From contig JBCCRH010000174.1 of NCBI GenBank assembly GCA_039208045.1, positions 1 to 11,462 on the forward strand: a stretch of DNA of 11,462 nt, written 5' to 3'. Origin of the DNA: JBCCRH01 sp039208045 (GTDB lineage Bacteria; Bacteroidota; Bacteroidia; Chitinophagales; Saprospiraceae). Below are positions 5,771 to 11,462 of the stretch, piece after piece; position 1 is the first letter of the stretch, and each line of letters begins with the position of its first letter. The notes beneath the pieces are model-generated. The model was not told the origin of the DNA. It was given only the letters and a program-made list of their open reading frames with translations, and searched no databases. Both the position numbers and the translations under genes were made by a program.

Positions 5771-8254
5771 CTATCCTTCTTGTTTTTGCTGTAGCAAAAA
5801 ATGATCTTTCCCCTTATGATTACCTAGATAGATACCAATTCGACCGTCGCTCATAAAGGTATCGACGATAAGCGAAATTCCTCCTTGATACCTAAGTTTC
5901 GGAAATAGTGATTGATCGGGAATAAATTGTACGCCTTGCTCCGTAGAGGTATTGAGCCATACTTTAAAATTTCGGGTGTCACTTAGTCCAGTGGTAATTA
6001 TATCGGGTTTTCCATCATCATTTAAATCCAAAAAATAAGCATCTAAGGTGGTAGAGAGGTCTTTCGGAATGGCCTTTTCAGCCAACTGAAAATAGCCCTT
6101 GCCATCATTGAGTAGTAATACATTTTGTGGGTTAGTCGTACCAGACCAGCCTACATTGCAATAAAACAGGTCTTGATCGCCATCCTGATCCACATCGCCA
6201 GCGATTACTTTCCGTGTCTCGTAGGCAGACATATCAGGTAGTCGTTTGCTATCTTCTACAAATTTGCCCCGCTCATTGATGTAAATATTATTACTACCAG
6301 CTTCGATACCTTCTACAATATCTTCATCGCCATCATTATCAATATCCACTAGAATCAAATCCTGAGTACTATCTAGATTGTTGGGCCAGTAGTCCGCCGT
6401 TTTATTGGCAAAAGATGCACCATTTTGATTGATATACACCTCATTTTGTCCTCTGATGCCAATCAGAATATCCAGATAATTATCTTTATTAAAATCATAA
6501 ACCAATACCCCATTTGCTTGTCCAATCTTTGGGATTTGGCTTTCGCCAAAAGCAAATTTTCCTTTACCATCATTCAGTAGCAACTCGTGATTTTCGGTAT
6601 CTTCAGAGATAAAGAACAGATCCAAATCACCATCTTGGTCAAAATCAGCTACAGCAATGTCTTCACTATCTTCTCCTTTATAAGGTGCTACATAGGTTTT
6701 GAGCTGAGGTAGTAAGCGGTTGGGATCTTCTGCAAATGTTCCATTTTCATTAAACAGCACCTTGTTAGGGCCATACTCCGTTGCTAAAATCAGATCTTGA
6801 TCACCATCCTGATCTATATCCGCACTTTCTACATCCATAGTAGACATAGTGGTAGCAGCCTGTGGGATGAGGTTATCGGATAAAATGAATTGTTCGTTGG
6901 CTTGCTTATTAGCTATCGTTTCAATCCATTGGTCAATAATATTGGGCATTTCGGTATTAAATCGGGTGGCTACCACTTGCCCAATAAGGCCATTATTAAG
7001 GTATTCCATAACCTCTAGCTTCGATTCCATAGAAGCAAAAAAGTGGTCTGTTTGTTCTACGATCTGGAAAGCCCCCTTGCCAGGGTGATTTTTATCAACA
7101 ATCATCGCAATATGCTCTGCATCCAATGGACTAACGGCATGTACGTCCATAGCGCCATACATGGCAAGGGTGGGCACTTCTATTTGATTCCAGTGCGCGA
7201 CAAAATTATGTGCATTCAAATTTTTCCAGAAGCTGATGTCTCGATCGAATAGATATTTATCCTCTTTTAAATTCTGCCAATTGGTAAGTAGCTCTTTTTC
7301 TTCAGCTGACAAATCAGATAAGGGCACATCTTGCTGATATATCTTCTCTTGAATAGCTCGCAATAAAGGAATACTTTTTTCGGTAGCCGTAATATCTGCC
7401 TCCGAGAAAGGCTGCACATACCGGGCCATGTCAATCAGATATTCTTGCCAAGGCTTTACCACTGTCCCATACACCATAATCCCAGCAACCCCTTCCTGAT
7501 TGACAATAATAGGCGCCACATTTCCACCCAACGAATGCCCAAACAGATAAATATGCTCTTGATCTACAAAAGCTTGCTTCTTCAGTTCGGCCAACCCATT
7601 GGCGAAAGCCTCTACCTCATTATCGAAAGATTGCTCTTGGCACGGCTTGCAATTGTAGTACTCCCCAACGCCAGGCTTCTCCACTCGAAATACCGCATAG
7701 CCTTGATCCACCAAGCTGGTAATTAGGCGCATTGTTGGATGTTGTAGCGCATAGTCGACCGATTGACAAGGATACCCCTGGAGGTAGTAAATCGTTTTAA
7801 ATGGCCCAGTCCCTTTAGGCTTATTGACAATCGACCGAACGTAGCCATCCAAATAAGGAACCTCTCCCAGCAGCACCTCTGCGTGTTCTGCATGTACTTG
7901 TAGGGGTGGAGGGATCACTTTGCCAGTTAGCTGAAGTACCTGCCCTGCCCTTTGTACAGATGCTATTACGGGTTCATCCTCTACAAAACTCCCCACTACT
8001 TTTTGAATGGCTTCGCCACTATTAAAAGCTTGACCGTTGACGGTAATGATAATATCTCCAACCTTCATCTGCAAGGACGAAGCCGTTGAGGATTCAAATA
8101 CTTGGGCAATCTGGAAAGGTGCTCCATGGGCATTTTCTTCAGCTTGCGCTAATTGTACGCCTAGCTTTCCTTTTCGCTTGATATGCTGGGCAGTGATAGC
8201 ATTATTAATACCAAATAGGAATACAAGAATGAGTAAGATCGTTGAACGCTTCAT
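5771..8254 (-). CDS. Exported PDZ - alpha/beta hydrolase - VCBS propeller fusion protein
   Basis: Numbered from the ATG at 8254, this 827-residue protein has a signal peptide (MKRSTILLILVFLFGINNA, likely cut near A22). A PDZ domain follows (about 29-112, with MKVGDIIITVNGQAF), then an alpha/beta hydrolase (about 120-430) and a propeller (about 456-820). The catalytic triad is complete: S241 in GHSLGG, D370 in YGAMD and H404 in QTDHFF. The segment VEKPGVGEYYNCKPC resembles secreted S9/BAAT-like peptidase-esterases. The propeller has six Asp-rich motifs starting at D479, D537, D587, D637, D687 and D743, plus a degenerate seventh near 798. It is paralogous to the neighbouring propeller but lacks a T9SS sorting domain, so a periplasmic or Sec-only fate is likely. 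A TTG at 8275 extends the frame, but it overlaps the promoter -7 element, so the ATG at 8254 is preferred. The substrate is unknown; an ester or short peptide is inference. Confidence 0.9.
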   Translation of the reverse strand: MKRSTILLILVFLFGINNAITAQHIKRKGKLGVQLAQAEENAHGAPFQIAQVFESSTASSLQMKVGDIIITVNGQAFNSGEAIQKVVGSFVEDEPVIASVQRAGQVLQLTGKVIPPPLQVHAEHAEVLLGEVPYLDGYVRSIVNKPKGTGPFKTIYYLQGYPCQSVDYALQHPTMRLITSLVDQGYAVFRVEKPGVGEYYNCKPCQEQSFDNEVEAFANGLAELKKQAFVDQEHIYLFGHSLGGNVAPIIVNQEGVAGIMVYGTVVKPWQEYLIDMARYVQPFSEADITATEKSIPLLRAIQEKIYQQDVPLSDLSAEEKELLTNWQNLKEDKYLFDRDISFWKNLNAHNFVAHWNQIEVPTLAMYGAMDVHAVSPLDAEHIAMIVDKNHPGKGAFQIVEQTDHFFASMESKLEVMEYLNNGLIGQVVATRFNTEMPNIIDQWIETIANKQANEQFILSDNLIPQAATTMSTMDVESADIDQDGDQDLILATEYGPNKVLFNENGTFAEDPNRLLPQLKTYVAPYKGEDSEDIAVADFDQDGDLDLFFISEDTENHELLLNDGKGKFAFGESQIPKIGQANGVLVYDFNKDNYLDILIGIRGQNEVYINQNGASFANKTADYWPNNLDSTQDLILVDIDNDGDEDIVEGIEAGSNNIYINERGKFVEDSKRLPDMSAYETRKVIAGDVDQDGDQDLFYCNVGWSGTTNPQNVLLLNDGKGYFQLAEKAIPKDLSTTLDAYFLDLNDDGKPDIITTGLSDTRNFKVWLNTSTEQGVQFIPDQSLFPKLRYQGGISLIVDTFMSDGRIGIYLGNHKGKDHFLLQQKQEG

Positions 8255-8272
8255 TGTTTTTTGATTATGAAT

Positions 8273-8300
8273 CAAAGGTAGAAGACGGCCTACAAGACAA
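8273..8300 (-). promoter_or_regulatory. Strong Bacteroidota-type promoter of the hydrolase-propeller gene
   Basis: Read on the minus strand, TTG (8300-8298), a 17-bp spacer and TACCTTTG (8280-8273) match TTG-N17-23-TAnnTTTG perfectly. Transcription would start near 8267, giving a leader of roughly 13 nt before the ATG at 8254. This shows the gene can be expressed separately from the upstream AraC gene and argues against the TTG start at 8275. Confidence 0.6.
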
Positions 8301-8321
8301 GTTGCACGATCTTGCGAAATT

Positions 8322-8348
8322 TAGCTGGATATCCCAATTGGTCAGCTA
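8322..8348. promoter_or_regulatory. Candidate operator: inverted repeat upstream of the hydrolase promoter
   Basis: TAGCTG (8322-8327) and CAGCTA (8343-8348) are exact inverted repeats 15 bp apart, and the spacer holds the palindrome CCAATTGG (8334-8341). The site ends about 22 bp upstream of the -33 element, a fitting place for an activator. Two TTGC direct repeats (8302-8305 and 8312-8315) lie between it and the promoter. It could instead be a weak hairpin ending the AraC transcript; no T-tract is present. Confidence 0.3.
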
Positions 8349-8363
8349 CTTGCATTTTTGAGG

Positions 8364-9215
8364 TTAACCAATATCCTTCAAGACTTGGCGTGGCGCCTTC
8401 CCGTAAAACTTTTTGAAGCGCCTGCTGAAATAGGTAATATCATTATAGCCTAGTGAAAAGCTGATCTCTGTGATGGATTGTTTGCGCGACTTTATCCGCC
8501 CAATGGCCTCCTCCATTCTAATTTTCTCTAAATACTGACTAGGTGATAGACCAAATACTCGAACAAAAAGTCGCTGAAAATAAAACTTGGATAATCCTAC
8601 GGCTTTCGCCAATCCTTCTAAGTTGATTGCTTTGGTCTTATTGGCATGAATGTACTCCTGAGCATAAAGTACCTTTTGGAAAATCTCTTGTTTCACTGCG
8701 CGTTTAACAGTCGGAATGGACGTCATCTTATCTGAAAAGTCCTTTCTCAAATAGAGATATTGAAGCATCAATTCATTGAGAGATTCCTCAAAAATCAGAG
8801 GTTCCTGATCTATTTTTCTCTGGTAAAGCTGTCGAATCTGTTCACCGAATGCTGAAGGCGGCTGGTGAACCTTAAGTGATCCAAATTCTTCCGTTAACTG
8901 AAAAACTGGTGCTTCGCCAAAAAAGTCAAGATTGGCCTCCGCTACAAACTCAGGCGCTAAATCGATACAAAAGCCTTCATTCAACTGATTGTTGTCGGTA
9001 TACGCTAAATAAGAATGACCCGCACTAAAAAGTAACATTTGGCCCGCCCCCATACAATACTCTTTACCTGCTACTTGATAGTGTTCGGTTCCGCTTACCA
9101 CATATTTTAAAGAAAAAGCCTGCGTTTCTGAAAAGCTGATTTCTACACGTCTAAACTTAGAAAAACGGATGGCTCCAAGCGCACCCCGATAGATCGACTG
9201 TATCTTCTCTTTCAT
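8364..9215 (-). CDS. AraC/XylS-family transcriptional regulator
   Basis: This 283-residue cytoplasmic regulator, starting at the ATG at 9213-9215, has an N-terminal cupin-like effector domain (about 25-100, including HYQVAGKEYCMGAGQMLLFS). Its C-terminal AraC DNA-binding domain (about 180-283) has two helix-turn-helix units. The first is around 197-217 (LEGLAKAVGLSKFYFQRLF). The second is around 247-275 and carries the AraC signature SLGYNDITYFSRRFKKFYG. An upstream in-frame TTG at 9266 would add 17 residues without domain support, so the ATG is preferred. The gene lies 109 bp upstream of, and in the same direction as, the hydrolase-propeller gene, whose promoter region holds operator-like repeats. 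Control of that gene is a reasonable inference. The N-terminal ligand is unknown; AraC proteins of this size often sense sugars or small effectors. Confidence 0.93.
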   Translation of the reverse strand: MKEKIQSIYRGALGAIRFSKFRRVEISFSETQAFSLKYVVSGTEHYQVAGKEYCMGAGQMLLFSAGHSYLAYTDNNQLNEGFCIDLAPEFVAEANLDFFGEAPVFQLTEEFGSLKVHQPPSAFGEQIRQLYQRKIDQEPLIFEESLNELMLQYLYLRKDFSDKMTSIPTVKRAVKQEIFQKVLYAQEYIHANKTKAINLEGLAKAVGLSKFYFQRLFVRVFGLSPSQYLEKIRMEEAIGRIKSRKQSITEISFSLGYNDITYFSRRFKKFYGKAPRQVLKDIG

Positions 9216-9408
9216 CAGATAGATTTTTGATAGACTAGTGATAACTATGGATGCTTGGCACAACAAATAACGAATGTGTAAGTGCTAAAAGAGCGGTTTC
9301 CTTCCCTTATTCAGCCTTTTGTAAAGTGCCCGTCAAATACTTGCATTAGGATACTTACCATAAACAAAGGAATAGGTTTTCACCTTCTGCCCAGTAAACA
9401 CCAGATTC
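9216..9408. other. Divergent intergenic region between the AraC gene and the large secreted protein gene
   Basis: These 193 bp must contain both outward promoters, but I find no element that convincingly fits TTG-N17-23-TAnnTTTG on either strand. Partial matches are TACTTG at 9338-9343 and TAGGTTTT at 9373-9380 on the plus strand; spacing to a -33 TTG is poor in each case. ATACTT occurs twice (9337-9342 and 9351-9356) as a short direct repeat. No RNA gene or small ORF is supported. Confidence 0.4.
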
Positions 9409-11462
9409 ATGCGCATTGCTGCACTAACTTTTGTATTCTTTTTTATTAGTTCGACCTTATTGCTGGCCCAAGAAATTTGTAATAATCAGATTGATGATGA
9501 CGACGATGGACAGATCGATTTAGCGGATTGCGATTGCTACAGTAATCGCGGAAATGTCTGGCACTTTGGTGCAGGCTATGGCGTTGATTTTAATGGCAAC
9601 AATCCGGTGAATACTCCTACATCCATTGAAACGCCAGAAGGCTCTTCGGCAATTTGCGACGAAGAGGGCAACCTACTCTTTTACACCAACGGTGGTGGCC
9701 GCCCACCAGATTCAGGCCAAAATCCAGGTATTATTTGGAATGCCAACAACGAGGTGATGTACGATATGCAGGGGGCAGAGGGAGGTGGATGGAGTGCGGC
9801 GCAATCCGCAGTGATCATCGAAAAACCAGGCTCTACCACCAACTATTACCTATTCACGATGGAAGAAGGAGAGTTTCCAATTGGCGGAGAAATTCCAGGA
9901 CAAGAGCAGGGGCGTGGCTTATCTTTATTCGAAATCGATATGACAGCCAATGGAGGCTTAGGCGAGGTGGTGCTGGCAGATGAGCGTATTTTTGTGCCGG
10001 CATATGAAATTGTAGTGGCCATCCAGCACGATAATGGCGAAGATTACTGGATCATCGTCTTGCGCGAAGAATTTGATGGCAATCGAAATTTTGTAGTATT
10101 CTCGATAACTGCAAATGGTATAGAAGAAGCGGGCACCTACACCTACAGCATGAATGGAGAATTCTTTTTTTATGTAAAAGCTTCTCCCGCCAGAGATAAA
10201 ATTGCAGAATGGGCAGATAATTCCGTTGCCTTCTATGATTTTGATGCATCCACTGGCGTGATGAGCAATCGAGTACAAGTTTCCTTACCTTCCGTACGGC
10301 AAGGGGAATTTTCTCCTTCCGGAAAATTTTTCTATGCTGTGGAATTCGCAGATGTCAATAGCTCGGCAAAACCAGTCTTTCGTATTCCTATGGAAAACGT
10401 ATCTCCGTCTAGCTCTTTCGAGCAAATTAGCCAGATTTCCTCTACCAGCTTTTTCCCGTTTGGGCAATGGCAACTAGGTCCTGATGGCAACATTTACTTC
10501 CTATTCGAACAGACCTTTCTCGGTAAAATCGAATGCCCCGATACCGATGATCCTTCTGTGATCGTAGCCTCCTTATCGCTCATTGGTAATTCCACTTCGG
10601 AATTCTTTGGACGTTCGTTAGGATTACCTAATTTTCCAAATCACTTCTTCTATCGACCACCCTTAGAACTGGAAATCACTGGCCAAGAGCAGTACGAATT
10701 ATGTGCAGGCGAAACCGTTACCCTTGAGGTAGAAGCCAATAAATGCTCTGATTTTAGATGGAATAATGGATTTACCACTAGTTCCATTCTAGTGGATGAG
10801 CCCGGCATTTATTCGGTTACGGTTACGGCTGAAGACTGTGAAGAAGAAGTACTTACCGTAGAAGTACTCGGAGAAAATGTGAGTGATATAGCAATAGAAG
10901 GCCCTTCTAATGCTTGCGTAGGTAGTACCATTGCGCTAAGCGCCAATTTGCCCGAAGCTTTATCTATCAGTTGGCAATCGATAGATGGCACCACACTATC
11001 TAATGATTCTGATATAACACTCACAATCGAGCAAGACACCTTGCTGCAACTTATTGCCGAGCTCAACTGCGACGACATCATCCAAGAAGTATTCATTGAA
11101 GCCCTCGACATACCTGCCCCCGACCTTATTGTCAATAATGCTGGTTGTAATGCCCCCCTGGGAACCGCAGCGATCAACAACGCCGTTCCAGCATGGACTA
11201 TCAATTGGCTAGACAGTAATGAAGCAGTACTAAGTACCGATAGCTTCATAGAAAATCTAGAGCCTGGCGATTACCAAGTGTTAGTTTTTACCACGGCTAA
11301 TGCGGCTTGTGCTACTACTCTAGATTTTAGTGTCCGTACAACCGCCCCGTTTACAGTAGGGCCCGTTGATATGATCAATAATATTTGCCCGGGAGACGAA
11401 TTGGGCTCCCTCGCTGTTACGGACATTACCGGCACCCCCCCATTTTCCATCCAGTGGACAGC
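9409..11462 (+). CDS. Large secreted multidomain protein, N-terminal part (runs off the window)
   Basis: An uninterrupted frame of 684 codons starts with ATG at 9409 and has no stop before the window ends. The signal peptide is MRIAALTFVFFFISSTLLLA, likely cut before QEIC. Residues 21-43 form a Cys/Asp-rich motif (EICNNQIDDDDDGQIDLADC and following) of the CNNGIDDDGDG type found in surface proteins. Residues about 50-415 resemble the propeller-like front of large Bacteroidota T9SS proteins (VWHFGAGYGVDFN, GNLLFYTNGG, QSAVIIEKPGSTTNYYLFT). Ig-like segments follow (CAGETVTLEVEA at 432-443; PGIYSVTVT at 465-473; ACVGSTIALSA at 502-512). SprB-like repeats come next (around 576-640 and from 655, with CPGDELGSLAV and TPPFSIQW). 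Such proteins usually end in a T9SS type-B (gliding-motility-type) sorting domain, expected beyond the window but not seen. Adhesion or gliding-related surface function is inference. It is divergent from the AraC gene. Confidence 0.88.
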   Translation, partial: MRIAALTFVFFFISSTLLLAQEICNNQIDDDDDGQIDLADCDCYSNRGNVWHFGAGYGVDFNGNNPVNTPTSIETPEGSSAICDEEGNLLFYTNGGGRPPDSGQNPGIIWNANNEVMYDMQGAEGGGWSAAQSAVIIEKPGSTTNYYLFTMEEGEFPIGGEIPGQEQGRGLSLFEIDMTANGGLGEVVLADERIFVPAYEIVVAIQHDNGEDYWIIVLREEFDGNRNFVVFSITANGIEEAGTYTYSMNGEFFFYVKASPARDKIAEWADNSVAFYDFDASTGVMSNRVQVSLPSVRQGEFSPSGKFFYAVEFADVNSSAKPVFRIPMENVSPSSSFEQISQISSTSFFPFGQWQLGPDGNIYFLFEQTFLGKIECPDTDDPSVIVASLSLIGNSTSEFFGRSLGLPNFPNHFFYRPPLELEITGQEQYELCAGETVTLEVEANKCSDFRWNNGFTTSSILVDEPGIYSVTVTAEDCEEEVLTVEVLGENVSDIAIEGPSNACVGSTIALSANLPEALSISWQSIDGTTLSNDSDITLTIEQDTLLQLIAELNCDDIIQEVFIEALDIPAPDLIVNNAGCNAPLGTAAINNAVPAWTINWLDSNEAVLSTDSFIENLEPGDYQVLVFTTANAACATTLDFSVRTTAPFTVGPVDMINNICPGDELGSLAVTDITGTPPFSIQWT

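Noticed and set aside
5783..5800. Inverted repeat TTTTTGCT-GT-AGCAAAAA near the end of the hydrolase-propeller gene
   Set aside because: It lies inside the coding sequence and encodes the Gln/Lys-rich tail. The 2-bp loop and AT-rich arms make a functional terminator unlikely.
4213..8254. Polysaccharide utilisation locus
   Set aside because: No SusC/SusD pair, glycoside hydrolase or transporter is visible; VCBS propellers and a generic alpha/beta hydrolase do not suffice.
8255..8275. Extension of the hydrolase-propeller gene to an in-frame TTG at 8275 (seven extra residues)
   Set aside because: The TTG overlaps the proposed -7 promoter element and adds residues before a standard Lys/Arg-led signal peptide that begins at the ATG at 8254.
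9216..9266. Extension of the AraC gene to an in-frame TTG at 9266
   Set aside because: The 17 added residues have no domain match, and an ATG at 9215 gives a family-typical N-terminus.
9654..9983. 109-codon Arg/Gly-rich open frame on the plus strand
   Set aside because: It is an out-of-frame shadow inside the large secreted-protein gene, whose own frame is supported by a signal peptide and domain motifs.
10809..11249. 146-codon Ser/Leu-rich open frame on the minus strand
   Set aside because: It lies wholly opposite the large secreted-protein frame. Its composition is what antisense of Asp/Glu/Thr-rich repeats produces, and no domain or promoter is visible.

Overview
The window looks like chromosomal DNA of a Bacteroidota bacterium, most plausibly from the Saprospiria/Lewinella-type lineages (the phylum is well supported, the lower rank is inference). 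The signs are TAnnTTTG-type promoter elements, weak or absent Shine-Dalgarno sequences, and secreted proteins typical of the type IX secretion system (T9SS). These include a type-A C-terminal sorting domain, VCBS/FG-GAP propellers and a large multi-Ig/SprB-like protein.

Left part (1-3906): ordinary housekeeping genes. A long, eukaryote-like aminopeptidase P is followed after 9 bp by rlmN (23S rRNA/tRNA methyltransferase) on the plus strand. A PfkB-family sugar/nucleoside kinase converges on rlmN with only a 12-bp gap.

Middle (3907-4212): a short non-coding block holds a tRNA-Asn(GTT) gene with a probable promoter and a strong hairpin terminator. Just upstream of the tRNA is a broken copy of its own 5' part, in which 9 bp of the D-arm are replaced by a perfect 18-bp palindrome.

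Right part (4213-9215, all minus strand): a three-gene accessory cluster. In transcription order it encodes an AraC-family regulator, an exported protein joining a PDZ domain, an alpha/beta hydrolase with a complete Ser-Asp-His triad and a seven-bladed VCBS propeller, and then a second exported protein. That second protein is essentially the same propeller on its own, carrying a T9SS type-A sorting domain. The two propellers are clear paralogues, aligning blade by blade. The hydrolase gene has the best promoter in the window (TTG-N17-TACCTTTG), with a candidate operator just upstream. A simple model is that the AraC protein controls one or both exported proteins; this is inference.

End (9409-11462): a divergently transcribed, very large secreted protein begins with a signal peptide, an Asp-rich Cys motif, a propeller-like domain and Ig/SprB-like repeats. 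It runs off the window with no stop codon.
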